From contig NZ_JALXFV010000001.1 in the NCBI RefSeq assembly GCF_023699475.1, forward strand, positions 21,483 to 84,477: a stretch of DNA of 62,995 bases, written 5' to 3'. The position numbers and the translations under genes are program-made. The stretch is from Halomarina rubra (GTDB taxonomy: Archaea > Halobacteriota > Halobacteria > Halobacteriales > Haloarculaceae). Under the pieces are notes generated by a model, which saw nothing but the letters and a program-made list of their open reading frames with translations, had not been told where the DNA came from and did not search any database. Below, piece by piece: positions 55,224 to 62,995 of the stretch (the first letter of the stretch is position 1; the number at the start of each line of letters is the position of its first letter).

Positions 55224-56183
55224 TCACGCCTCCACCTCCCCGAACAGGCCCTCGGGGCGGAACACGAGGACGATGATCATCGCGACGTAGGGGAACAGCG
55301 TCCCGCCGCCCTGGATGATCTGACTGCCGAGTGCGAGCAGCAGACCGATGATCATCGCGCCGACGAACGCGCCGACGAACGAGCCGAGACCGCCGATGAC
55401 GGCGACGACGAACGCGTAGATGATGACCTGGTTGCCCAGCGACGTGGTCACCGACTGGAGCGGTGCGGCGAGTGCTCCGCCGATGCCCGCGAGCACGGCA
55501 CCGGCGATGAAGACGCCGGTGTAGAGCCGTGGGACGTTGATGCCGAGCAGCGACGCCATGTCTCGGTCCGAGGAGGTCGCCCGCGTCACCCGCCCGATGT
55601 TGGTGCGGTCGAGCACCGTGAACAGGACGAGCATGATGAGGACGGCCATCCCGATGACGAACAGTCGGTAGCCACCGACTCTGACGCCCTCGGTGACCTG
55701 GATGGTGAACCGGAACACCTCCGGCGGGCGGATGGCGTACTGGCCGGTCCCGAACACGACCCGCGTGAGGTCGGTCAGCATCAACACGAACGCGAACGTC
55801 AACAGCAGTTGGTCGAGCGGTTCGCGGTCGTACACGCGTCGGATGAACCCCGACTCGACGATGCCCCCGAGCAGGCCGACGGTGACGCCCGCGACGACGA
55901 TGCCGAGCCAGAACGGGTGGAGCGGCCACACGTCGACCAGCGGCACGAGTATCAGCGACAACCCCGGGACGCCTCCACCTCCGACGGTCGTCACGACGGC
56001 CATGTACGCCCCGATCATGAACAGTACGCCGTGGGTGAAGTTCAACACATCGAGCACCCCGAAGATGAGGCTCAACCCGACAGCGACGAGAAACAACCAA
56101 CTGCCGATACTGATTCCCGTGATGACCTGCCGCACGAGCAGGTTCGGACTCAGTTGCATCACGAGTACGTCCAACGGTACCAT
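55224..56183 (-). CDS. livH: Branched-chain amino acid-type ABC transporter permease LivH
   Basis: A 319-residue permease with about eight hydrophobic helices. LivH features are GISIGSWLFLVAVGLSLIFGVLDVLNF with the adjacent THGVLFMIGAY, and GIGGALAAPLQSVTTSLG followed by the FVVAVIGGLGSFVGA loop, the contact for the ATPases. It is the first gene of the minus-strand half of the system. A TATA-like element lies 27 bases upstream of its ATG. The partner permease LivM is encoded divergently at 57761. Confidence 0.93.
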   Translation of the reverse strand: MVPLDVLVMQLSPNLLVRQVITGISIGSWLFLVAVGLSLIFGVLDVLNFTHGVLFMIGAYMAVVTTVGGGGVPGLSLILVPLVDVWPLHPFWLGIVVAGVTVGLLGGIVESGFIRRVYDREPLDQLLLTFAFVLMLTDLTRVVFGTGQYAIRPPEVFRFTIQVTEGVRVGGYRLFVIGMAVLIMLVLFTVLDRTNIGRVTRATSSDRDMASLLGINVPRLYTGVFIAGAVLAGIGGALAAPLQSVTTSLGNQVIIYAFVVAVIGGLGSFVGAFVGAMIIGLLLALGSQIIQGGGTLFPYVAMIIVLVFRPEGLFGEVEA

Positions 56184-56205
56184 GATACACCGTTCAGGAG
56201 TTACC

Positions 56206-56214
56206 GATTAAAGC
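56206..56214 (-). promoter_or_regulatory. TATA-like promoter element of livHGF
   Basis: The minus strand reads GCTTTAATC here, centred about 27 bases before the livH ATG at 56183, fitting a leaderless transcript. Confidence 0.6.
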
Positions 56215-56355
56215 TTTTGTTCGAATCGTTGTCGACTCGCTGTGCAAGCAACCGCGTTTTACGCCACTAGATGGTTGTGTAAAAAAACCTAAAATGCCGA
56301 AATTAGGTGGTAGAGCTGTCTCCAGCGCAAAACTTGCAACGATGTCACACAAAGC

Positions 56356-56363
56356 TATTTATT
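56356..56363 (+). promoter_or_regulatory. TATA-like promoter element of livJ-livM
   Basis: TATTTATT is centred about 31 bases upstream of the livJ ATG at 56391. It is about 145 bases from the oppositely directed livH promoter, so the 207-base gap serves both operons and may hold shared regulatory sites. Confidence 0.65.
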
Positions 56364-56390
56364 CTAACAGTGTTCAAGTCACGTCAGGTC

Positions 56391-57740
56391 ATGTCTAGCA
56401 ATCAGGGCAGGGAGTCCGACTCCGGTCGGACGAGTTCGAGACGGGTCGGTCGGCGACGGTTCCTCGCGGGAGTCGGCGCGAGTGCAGCAGCGACGTCACT
56501 CTCGGGATGTATCGGCGGTCTGGGCGGTGGCGGCGGGGGCGGCGGTGTCAAGATCGGGGGCGTGTTCTTGCTCTCGGGGTTGGCCGAAGCGCTCGGGAGC
56601 GCCTCCCAGGCCGGGGCGGAACTCGGGGTCAGCGCCGTCAACGAGGCCGGCGGCATCAACGACGAGGACGTCGAGATCGTCTTCCGGGACCACAACAACG
56701 GTGACGCGGTCTCACAGATTCGTAGTCTCGTCCAGGAAGAGCAGGTCGACGCGCTCATCGGGTTGACCTCCTCGGGGGTGACGCTCAGTTCCGCACAGGC
56801 GATTCGCGAACTCGGGGTGCCGATGACGCTCACCGACATCGGGACGCCGTGGATCACCGAACACGACACGGAGACGTACGGCGACTTCTTCAACAGCGAC
56901 GACGGGACGGCGGCCGGTATCCCGAACCTGTTCCGGACGAACGCCAACACGACGACGAACACCTACGCCATCGCGAAGTACGCCGTCGACAACGTCGGGA
57001 GCGGTCGTATCGCGAACATCGGCCCGAACTACGCCTACGGCGAACAGACGTGGGACTACTTCAAGGCGTTCGCCGACGCGCTGGGCGGCGACTTCGAGTA
57101 CGTCAGGTCGGTGTTCCCCGAACTCGGGGCCAGCGACATGACGCCCCAGATCAACCGCGTGTTGAGCGCCGATCCGGACCTCGTGTTCACCTCCTTCTGG
57201 GCCGGTGACGCCGTCACCTTCGTCCAGCAGGCGGTGAGTCAGGGACTGTTCGAGCAGGTCGACGACGTGTTCGACACGCTCGGAGCCGACCCCACGGTGT
57301 TCTCGGCGCTCGGGGACACGATGCCCGAGGGCTACCACTACTCCTCGTGGTACTGGCACTCGGCGTACGACAACCAGGCGAACACGGACTACGTCCAGGC
57401 GTTCAAGGACGCCAACAACGGCTCCATCCCGTCGTTCACGGGGCCGTCGACGTACTCGGCCATCTGGCTCTACAAGAACGCCATCGAGAACGCCGGTAGC
57501 ACGGAACCCGACGCCATCATCTCCGAGATGGAGGGGATGGAGTACGAGGGGCCGCGCGGGACGTGGCGCATCGACCCCGACAGCCACCAGGCCACCGCGC
57601 CGACCATCATCGGCGAGACCAGCACGAACGACGACGTCCCCTACGAGGGGGTCGGTCTCGACCCGGTCGAGTCGGTGTCGCTGGAGAAGTCGCGTGCGCA
57701 GGAACTGCTCGCCGACAGCGGGCTTCCGCCGGGACTCTGA
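56391..57740 (+). CDS. livJ: ABC transporter substrate-binding lipoprotein (LivJ/LivK-like)
   Basis: A 449-residue extracellular binding protein of the type I periplasmic-binding (leucine-binding) fold. The N-terminus has a twin-arginine motif RRRFLAGVGA (about 22-31) and a lipobox LSGC (Cys about 42), so it is Tat-exported and lipid-anchored, the usual haloarchaeal strategy. A Gly-rich spacer follows. Family segments include KIGGVFLLSG, AVNEAGGIN and PTVFSALGDTMPEGYHYSSWYW. The ligand is probably a branched-chain amino acid, urea or short amide; this cannot be told by eye. livM follows after 20 bases. Confidence 0.93.
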   Translation: MSSNQGRESDSGRTSSRRVGRRRFLAGVGASAAATSLSGCIGGLGGGGGGGGVKIGGVFLLSGLAEALGSASQAGAELGVSAVNEAGGINDEDVEIVFRDHNNGDAVSQIRSLVQEEQVDALIGLTSSGVTLSSAQAIRELGVPMTLTDIGTPWITEHDTETYGDFFNSDDGTAAGIPNLFRTNANTTTNTYAIAKYAVDNVGSGRIANIGPNYAYGEQTWDYFKAFADALGGDFEYVRSVFPELGASDMTPQINRVLSADPDLVFTSFWAGDAVTFVQQAVSQGLFEQVDDVFDTLGADPTVFSALGDTMPEGYHYSSWYWHSAYDNQANTDYVQAFKDANNGSIPSFTGPSTYSAIWLYKNAIENAGSTEPDAIISEMEGMEYEGPRGTWRIDPDSHQATAPTIIGETSTNDDVPYEGVGLDPVESVSLEKSRAQELLADSGLPPGL

Positions 57741-57760
57741 ACCATGAGCGGTGAGAGACC

Positions 57761-58978
57761 ATGAGCTACGACGTTCGCGAGCGGGTGACCAGCCGCGGAT
57801 CCTCGAGTGTGGTGTTCGCCGCCATCGCGGTGGCGCTCGTCGCCGCGCCGTTCGTCCTCCCGGTGTTCCAGATCGGCCTGCTCGCGCAGGTGCTCATCTT
57901 CGCCATCTTCGCGACGGCGTTCAACCTGCTGTACGGCTACACGGGGCTGTTGTCGTTCGGACACGCGATGTTCGTCGCGGCGTCGGGGTACACCGTCGCC
58001 ATCTTCATCCGGACGGGGTCCTCGACGCTCGGGTTCGCCGAGACGTTCGGCGGCGCGTCGGTCCTGGTGACGTTCGTCGTCGCCGTCGTCCTCGGCGTCC
58101 TCGTCGCGACGCTGTTGGGCGTGTTCATCGGCTACCTCAGCGTCCAACTCCAAGAGATCTACTTCGCGATGATCACGCTGTCGTTCAGCATGGCCATCTA
58201 CTCGCTGCTGTTGCTCGACCCCGGCGGACTCACCAACGGGAGCGACGGCCTGTCGATCTTCCTCAGCGACGTGAACCTGTTCGGCGTCGAGTTCGCGCTG
58301 TACAACATCCGGGACCCGACGGTGTACTACTTCATCGTCCTCGCCGTCTTCGCGGGGGCGATGTTCGCGCTCTGGCGCATCGTCAACTCCCCGTTCGGGA
58401 TGGTGTGTAAGGCCATCCGCGAGAACCCCCAGCGCACCGAGGCCATCGGCATCGACGGCCGGTTCCACTCGTGGATCACGTTCATCCTCAGCGGTGCGTT
58501 CTCGGGGCTGGCGGGTGCGTTGCTCATCCCGCTGCGGACGGGTATCACGCCCGACCTCGCGTACTGGTCGTTCTCGGCCGAACCGGTCATCATGACGGTC
58601 ATCGGTGGCCCCTACGCGTTCGCAGGGCCGGCGGTCGGGGCGTTCGTCTACCTCTACCTCCGGTGGATCATCGACTCGTTCCCGACGTTCGCAGAACACT
58701 GGGAGTTCTTCTTCGGGTTCGTCCTGCTACTGGTGGTGCTGTTCTTCCAGAACGGCGTCGCCGGCGGCCTGGTCCGCGCCCGGGACTGGACCGTCGCTGG
58801 CTACGGCCACTACCAGCGCGACGGCTGGTCGGGGGCCGCAGGCCACCTGCGCGCGACGCTCGTCTGGTTCTACGACCTCACCCTCTCGTTCGTCCTGGGC
58901 GGTCTCGCGGCTGTCGCCCAGTGGGTCACCGACCGACTGCGCTGGTTCTCCCGGACGTTCGACCGGCAGTCCGGATGA
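57761..58978 (+). CDS. livM: Branched-chain amino acid-type ABC transporter permease LivM
   Basis: A 405-residue permease with about ten hydrophobic helices. LivM-type signatures are FNLLYGYTGLLSFGHAMFVAASGY (split here by family-conserved Gly residues), the ATPase contact CKAIRENPQRTEAIGID, and GPAVGAFVYLYLRWIID. The C-terminal 80 residues (about 325-405) extend beyond usual LivM proteins and include another hydrophobic segment. It is expressed with the binding protein on the plus strand, while livH, livG and livF are on the minus strand. Confidence 0.92.
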   Translation: MSYDVRERVTSRGSSSVVFAAIAVALVAAPFVLPVFQIGLLAQVLIFAIFATAFNLLYGYTGLLSFGHAMFVAASGYTVAIFIRTGSSTLGFAETFGGASVLVTFVVAVVLGVLVATLLGVFIGYLSVQLQEIYFAMITLSFSMAIYSLLLLDPGGLTNGSDGLSIFLSDVNLFGVEFALYNIRDPTVYYFIVLAVFAGAMFALWRIVNSPFGMVCKAIRENPQRTEAIGIDGRFHSWITFILSGAFSGLAGALLIPLRTGITPDLAYWSFSAEPVIMTVIGGPYAFAGPAVGAFVYLYLRWIIDSFPTFAEHWEFFFGFVLLLVVLFFQNGVAGGLVRARDWTVAGYGHYQRDGWSGAAGHLRATLVWFYDLTLSFVLGGLAAVAQWVTDRLRWFSRTFDRQSG

Positions 58979-59010
58979 GCCGTGTCCGCGGGCCGCCGGG
59001 GTGACGCCCC

Positions 59011-59925
59011 GTGACCCGCCCGCGCGCCACGTCGTGGCTGTGTGCCGCCGTCTGCCTCCTCCTCGTCTGCTCGACGCTCGCCGGCTGTGGAACGAGCGAC
59101 CGCGAGGGCCGACCCACGTCCGAGCGAACGGTGACGCCCGCGCCGGTGCCCGACGCGCCCGCCCGTCTCGATGGGGAACTCCTCCCTGGCGTGACTCGCG
59201 AGGGCGTCGCCGACCCTCTGCGGCTGGTCGACGCCCACGTCTCGACGCTCGCGGGGACGACCTACACCGTCCGCCGGACCGAGCGTCGAACCACCCCGTC
59301 GGGCACCGTCCGCTCGCGGTTCGACCACACTATCCGAGTCGGTGAGGCCGGCCGCTCGCACTACGTCCTCGACATCCAGCGGCGGACCGACGGTGACCTC
59401 GACCGCCGGCGCATCGAGCGGTGGGTCGGCGAGGGGCGTGCCGTCGTCGCCGAGACGGCGGGCAACCGGACGGTCTACCGGCCACTCGACAGTTCGCCGG
59501 CGACCCTGACCGACATCGCGACCAACAGACAGGGGTTCGTCCGACTGTTCAGCTACCTCGACCTCCGGGTGACGGAGCGCGTCGAGCGGGCGGGGGTGAC
59601 GCACTACAGACTCGCCGTTTCCGGCGGGACACAGACCCTCTCGCCGCTACGAGACGTCGCGTTCGTCGCGTGGGTGAGCGAGCGCGGCGTCGTCCGGGAG
59701 TACCGCCTGTCGTACCTCGCGCCGACGGACGAGGGCGTCGTCCGGGTGACGGTGAACGGGTCGATTTCGCACCTCGGAGTGACGACGGCTCCGACCCCGC
59801 CCGAGGGTGTCCTCTCGACGCCCACGCCGACGGGGACGGGCGACCCCACCGAGAGGTCTCCGACCGTCGCTCAGTCCCGGAGCGCCTCGACGGGCCGTTC
59901 GCTGGCGGCCGTCCACGCCGGGTAG
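59011..59925 (+). CDS. Haloarchaeal lipoprotein of unknown function (DUF7537-like)
   Basis: A 304-residue protein starting with GTG. It has a signal peptide (about 5-24; LCAAVCLLLVCSTLAGCG) with a lipobox LAGC (Cys26), and then a Pro/Thr-rich linker. The beta-rich secreted domain has repeated paired strands (TTYTVRRTERRT; VTHYRLAVSGGTQTL), resembling the haloarchaeal lipoprotein family I know as DUF7537, related to LolA/LppX-like folds. The last 18 codons overlap the antisense end of the neighbouring ABC permease gene. It is probably anchored outside the cell. Confidence 0.75.
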   Translation: MTRPRATSWLCAAVCLLLVCSTLAGCGTSDREGRPTSERTVTPAPVPDAPARLDGELLPGVTREGVADPLRLVDAHVSTLAGTTYTVRRTERRTTPSGTVRSRFDHTIRVGEAGRSHYVLDIQRRTDGDLDRRRIERWVGEGRAVVAETAGNRTVYRPLDSSPATLTDIATNRQGFVRLFSYLDLRVTERVERAGVTHYRLAVSGGTQTLSPLRDVAFVAWVSERGVVREYRLSYLAPTDEGVVRVTVNGSISHLGVTTAPTPPEGVLSTPTPTGTGDPTERSPTVAQSRSASTGRSLAAVHAG

Positions 59926-61001
59926 AGCCCGCTCACCAGACTCACCGCGACCCCGAACACGACCCCACCGACGAGGAACGCGCCGTTGCGGGCGACGAAC
60001 ACCACGTCGTACGATATCTGCTCGACGAACGCCGCCAGTCCGACCGCGACGAGGCCGCTGAGCAGTGCGCCGACGAGTCCGCCCACCACCCCGAGCAACG
60101 CGGCCTCGACGAGCAACGTCCGGAGCACGTCGCCCTTCTGGACGCCCACCGCCCGGAGGACGCCGATCTCCTGGCGGCGCTCGGTCGTGCTCATCAGCAT
60201 CACGTTGAAGATGCTGACGCCGGCGACGACCAACGAGATAGAGGCCAGCCCGAGCAGGAAGGCGTTGAGCAGCGCGAAGAACTCGGCGATGGTCGAGAGG
60301 ATGGAGGAGAGTTCGAACACCTGGACTCGGTCGGTGCGGGCGTTGAGCGTCGCCCGGACCGCCTCGGCCGTGGCGGTCGCCGCGCTCCCGGAGTCGGCCT
60401 GGACGACGACCTGAGTGGGCTGGCTCTGGACGAACTCGCCGGGCGGGAGGACGACCGCCCCGTCGGGCTGGACCGGCGTGATGCTCTCCGACTCGGCGAG
60501 GACGGCGACGACCCGGTAGCGGTTGCCCTCTATCTCGACGACGCTCCCGACCGACAGCGACAGCGTCTCGGCGACCTCGCTGCCGACGATGGCCCCCTGC
60601 CGGTGGACTCGCGGGAGGTCCCCGGCTTGCGCTTCGAACAGCGCGGCCGGGTCCTCGGTGCCGTACAACTGCGCGAACGTCCCGTCGCCACCCGCTTCGA
60701 CGACGCCGCCGCTGGCGACCAGCGGGACGACCGTCCCGCGGCCGTTCGCGGCCCGGCGAATCTCGCGGACGTCCCGCGAGGTGAGCGTGTCGCTGCCGGC
60801 GTCGGGGTTCGGCGAGACGATGACCTGGTTGCCGATGTCGCCGAGTTCGTTCGTCGCCGACAGCTGGAGGACGGTGCCGAAGATGCCCAGCGTCGCGATG
60901 GCGAGCACGCCGATGACGATGCCAAGCGCCGCCAGCGCCGACCGCAACCGGTTGCGTGAGAGGTTGCGACGAGCCACGAGGACGGCGGGGAAGCGCGTCA
61001 T
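59871..61001 (-). CDS. ABC transporter permease, MacB/FtsX type
   Basis: A 376-residue protein with the MacB/LolC topology: one N-terminal helix (about 20-42; LAALGIVIGVLAIATLGIFG), a large extracytoplasmic domain (about 45-240) and three C-terminal helices with the FtsX pattern ERRQEIGVLRAVGVQKGDVL. The C-terminus YPAWTAASERPVEALRD is typical. ATG 61001 (MTRFPAVLVARRNLSRNRLR) is selected; an earlier ATG adds a Thr-rich stretch inside the ATPase gene. It would move a lipid, lipoprotein or drug out of the membrane with the ATPase next door. It overlaps the 3' end of the lipoprotein gene. Confidence 0.92.
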   Translation of the reverse strand: MTRFPAVLVARRNLSRNRLRSALAALGIVIGVLAIATLGIFGTVLQLSATNELGDIGNQVIVSPNPDAGSDTLTSRDVREIRRAANGRGTVVPLVASGGVVEAGGDGTFAQLYGTEDPAALFEAQAGDLPRVHRQGAIVGSEVAETLSLSVGSVVEIEGNRYRVVAVLAESESITPVQPDGAVVLPPGEFVQSQPTQVVVQADSGSAATATAEAVRATLNARTDRVQVFELSSILSTIAEFFALLNAFLLGLASISLVVAGVSIFNVMLMSTTERRQEIGVLRAVGVQKGDVLRTLLVEAALLGVVGGLVGALLSGLVAVGLAAFVEQISYDVVFVARNGAFLVGGVVFGVAVSLVSGLYPAWTAASERPVEALRD

Positions 61002-61014
61002 CGCCGGCCTCCCG

Positions 61015-61911
61015 TCACGGACGGTCTCCGTGGTCGTCGGTCCCGTCGTCGGTGGTCCCGTCGTGGCTGTCCTCGTGGTCACCGGCGTCGGTCTCGTCTT
61101 CCCCGCCGTCGGCGCTCGTCGCGAGGCCGCTCGGTTCGCTCGCCTCGCGCTCGCGCACCACGCCGTCGACGAGTTCGACCGTCCGGTCGGCGAACCGCGT
61201 CACGAGGTCGTCGTGGGTGACGGCGACCACGCTGACGCCGTCGTCACAGATGCGTCGGAACTCCTCCAGAATCGTGGTCCCCGTCTCGCGGTCGAGGTTG
61301 CCCGTCGGTTCGTCCGCGAGGACGAGCGCCGGGCGGTTGACGAGCGCGCGGGCGATGGCGACGCGCTGTTTCTGCCCGCCCGAGAGCTGTGTCGGGTCGT
61401 GGTCGAGGCGGTCGCCCAGCCCCACTCGCGACAGCAGGTCCCGAGCGCGGGCGGTCGCGTCCTCGTCGCTGCCGGCGACCCCGCCGTCGAACAGCGTCGG
61501 GAGTTCGACGTTCTCGGTCGCGGTCAGCGTCGGGATGAGGTGGAAGTCCTGGAAGACGAAGCCGATGGCTCGTTTCCGGGCGTCGGTCTGGTCGGCGTCG
61601 GTGAGGTCGGTGACGTCCCGGCCCTGGAGGTACTGCTCGCCGTGCGTGGGGACGTCGAGCAGGCCCAGCACGTTGAGCATCGTCGACTTCCCCGACCCCG
61701 AGGGGCCGACGACGGCGACGAACTCGCCGGGACGGACCGCGAAGTCGACGTCGTCGAGCGCGACGACGGTCTCGCTGGCCGAGCGGTACTCCTTGGTGAC
61801 GCCCCGGAGTTCGACGACGGCCGTCGCTCCGTCTCCCTCGTCGCTCGCCGCGTCCGTGGTCGCGCGGTACGCGCTCGGTTCCGGTCCGTCCTCCCGTCTG
61901 CGGTCGCTCAT
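61015..61911 (-). CDS. ABC transporter ATP-binding protein, MacB/LolD type
   Basis: A 298-residue ATPase. An acidic leader (about 1-32) precedes the domain; Walker A is GPSGSGKST (about 70-78), signature LSGGQKQRVAIARAL, Walker B LVLADEPTGNLD, with the LolD/MacB-type EPTGNLD ending. A long acidic Asp/Glu-rich C-terminal tail (about 258-298) follows. It is separated by 13 bases from the permease and overlaps the CARDB gene upstream by four bases, making a three-gene operon. Confidence 0.93.
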   Translation of the reverse strand: MSDRRREDGPEPSAYRATTDAASDEGDGATAVVELRGVTKEYRSASETVVALDDVDFAVRPGEFVAVVGPSGSGKSTMLNVLGLLDVPTHGEQYLQGRDVTDLTDADQTDARKRAIGFVFQDFHLIPTLTATENVELPTLFDGGVAGSDEDATARARDLLSRVGLGDRLDHDPTQLSGGQKQRVAIARALVNRPALVLADEPTGNLDRETGTTILEEFRRICDDGVSVVAVTHDDLVTRFADRTVELVDGVVREREASEPSGLATSADGGEDETDAGDHEDSHDGTTDDGTDDHGDRP

Positions 61912-62995
61912 CGCAGACGGACCGCGATGGCGACGCCCGCGGCGGCGAACAGGACGAGCGCCAACCCGCCGGCGACGCTCAGCGGGAAGTCCGACCCGCC
62001 CGACTCGCGCTCCTCGACGCCGTCGAGCGGGAGGTCGACTCGCTCGGTCCGCTCGACGCCGTTCACCGAGTAGGTGACGTCGACCGGGACGCTGGTGGCG
62101 TTCTCGAGGTCCACGTCGGCGGTGAGTTCGAAGGGGGCGAACTCGCTGCCCTCGACGCTCCCGACGAAGTAGTCCCGCTGTGGGTACGCGGGGGTGACGA
62201 ACTCGCTCTCGCCGACGGCGAGGACGACGCCGTCGACGGTCGCCGACCCCGCGTTCCCGGCGTTGCCCTCGATACGGAGCGTCCCGTCGCTCGCCGTGAG
62301 GTTGACGCCCGTGACGCGAATCGACCCGGTCTCCGGACGGTAGTCGTACGCCGCCGACGCGGTGCCGTCCTCGCCGGCGACGGTGTAGCTGGTCTCGAAC
62401 TGGACCTGGCCGCCGGGGTACCGCGAGAGGTCGACGGTCACCGACTCGCTCGCGCCCGGTCCGAGCGTGCCGAGGCCGTACCGTGGCAGGGAACTGCCGT
62501 TCGATTCGGGGGTGACGACGACGTCGCGAATCGGCGCGTTCCCGAAGTTCGTCACCGTGACGGCGACCTGAGAGGGGTCGTTCCCGCTCTCCTCGCCGCC
62601 GCTCTGTTGGGTCGCCGCGCCGGCGGCCGGACTGCCGCCGACGAGGCTCCCGAGCTGCTCCTGGAGGCTGTCGCCCTGCCCGCCCTGCCCCGCAGTGGCG
62701 CGTTCGACCCGGACGCCGACGTCCTCGCGGAGGTCCGCGACGGCGAGCGACCCGTCGGCGCTCGTCTCGGCGACGGTGCCCACGGCGGTCGTGTAGCTCA
62801 CGGTCGCCTCGACTGGCACGTCGCCGGTCGCCTCGGGGACGACGCTCACGTTGAGCGTCCGGGACGCCCCGCCGGCGAGCGAGGCCAGGGTGGCGCGACC
62901 GGTCGCGTCGCCGGCCTGGACGTCGACGACGACGTTTCGCATCGCCGCGGTCGTCGGGTTCGCCACCTCGACGGCGACCTGCGTCGGGGTGTCGG
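61908..62995 (-). CDS. CARDB/COG1361-type surface protein with C-terminal membrane anchor, N-terminus outside window
   Basis: The frame is open from 61908 to the right edge (about 362 residues seen). It contains repeated Ig-like/CARDB units (VAVEVANPTTAAMRNVVVDV; VAVTVTNFGNAPIRDVVVTP; LENATSVPVDVTYSV) and a Gln/Ser/Gly-rich linker. A final hydrophobic helix (about the last 25 residues) ends in a short Arg tail. This is the usual form of haloarchaeal extracellular partner proteins encoded with MacB/LolD-like ABC systems. It shares a four-base overlap with the ATPase gene and is probably the substrate-binding or adaptor part. Confidence 0.82.
   Translation of the reverse strand, partial: DTPTQVAVEVANPTTAAMRNVVVDVQAGDATGRATLASLAGGASRTLNVSVVPEATGDVPVEATVSYTTAVGTVAETSADGSLAVADLREDVGVRVERATAGQGGQGDSLQEQLGSLVGGSPAAGAATQQSGGEESGNDPSQVAVTVTNFGNAPIRDVVVTPESNGSSLPRYGLGTLGPGASESVTVDLSRYPGGQVQFETSYTVAGEDGTASAAYDYRPETGSIRVTGVNLTASDGTLRIEGNAGNAGSATVDGVVLAVGESEFVTPAYPQRDYFVGSVEGSEFAPFELTADVDLENATSVPVDVTYSVNGVERTERVDLPLDGVEERESGGSDFPLSVAGGLALVLFAAAGVAIAVRLR

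Overview
The window is chromosomal DNA from a halophilic archaeon (class Halobacteria). The signs are very high GC, predicted proteins rich in Asp and Glu, an RNA polymerase split into B''/B'/A'/A'' genes, archaeal EF-1alpha and EF-2, a type II GAPDH, and TATA-like boxes 25-32 bases upstream of ATG codons, which suggests leaderless transcripts. I cannot name the genus from sequence reading alone.

Layout. 1-9.5 kb: housekeeping and accessory genes: a partial eIF-2B/ribose-1,5-bisphosphate isomerase-like gene whose frame lacks a stop at the expected place, a Rieske protein, DUF488, a 2-hydroxyacid dehydrogenase, threonine synthase, a RidA protein, a winged-helix/zinc regulator, HAD and GNAT enzymes, and katG behind two strong inverted repeats. 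9.5-21 kb: two very small Cys-containing proteins, two M32 carboxypeptidase paralogues flanking a ParB-like gene, an M14 deacylase, valS, a CBS protein, an M29 aminopeptidase and a dCTP deaminase-like protein. 21-37.5 kb: the information-processing block on the minus strand, rpoH-rpoB''-rpoB'-rpoA'-rpoA''-nusA, then rpsL-rpsG, then fusA (EF-2). It is interrupted by a plus-strand membrane protein gene between nusA and rpsL and by four genes between rpsG and fusA. The A' subunit carries an insertion that reads like an XRE-type helix-turn-helix.

37.6-52.4 kb: tRNA-Asp with a duplicated 3' end, a nucleoside deaminase, a Gfo/Idh/MocA oxidoreductase, a tandem crcB/fluC pair, a HerA-type ATPase divergent from a membrane-anchored protein, a run of three methyltransferase genes (including a PIMT-like protein lacking the expected active-site Ser), a zinc-finger protein, a second M29 peptidase, type II GAPDH, Hsp20, an ACT protein with homoserine dehydrogenase, EF-1alpha with rpsJ, and tRNA-Ala. 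52.4-53.7 kb: a conspicuously AT-rich islet beside tRNA-Ala with one membrane-anchored ORFan. 53.7-63 kb: a complete branched-chain amino acid-type ABC importer encoded divergently (livH-livG-livF against livJ-livM), a lipoprotein, and a MacB/LolD-like ABC system with a partial CARDB-type membrane protein running off the right edge.

How it works together: the central region makes the transcription and translation machinery. The flanks supply amino acid metabolism (threonine synthase, homoserine dehydrogenase, Liv importer, several peptidases), stress defence (KatG, Hsp20, J-domain protein, PIMT repair, fluoride export) and envelope functions. I found no CRISPR array, no intact insertion sequence and no integrase. 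The best candidates for something not well described are the HTH inserted in RNAP A', the tRNA-associated duplications and AT-rich islet, the Ser-less PIMT-like protein in a methyltransferase cluster, and the hairpin pair ahead of katG.
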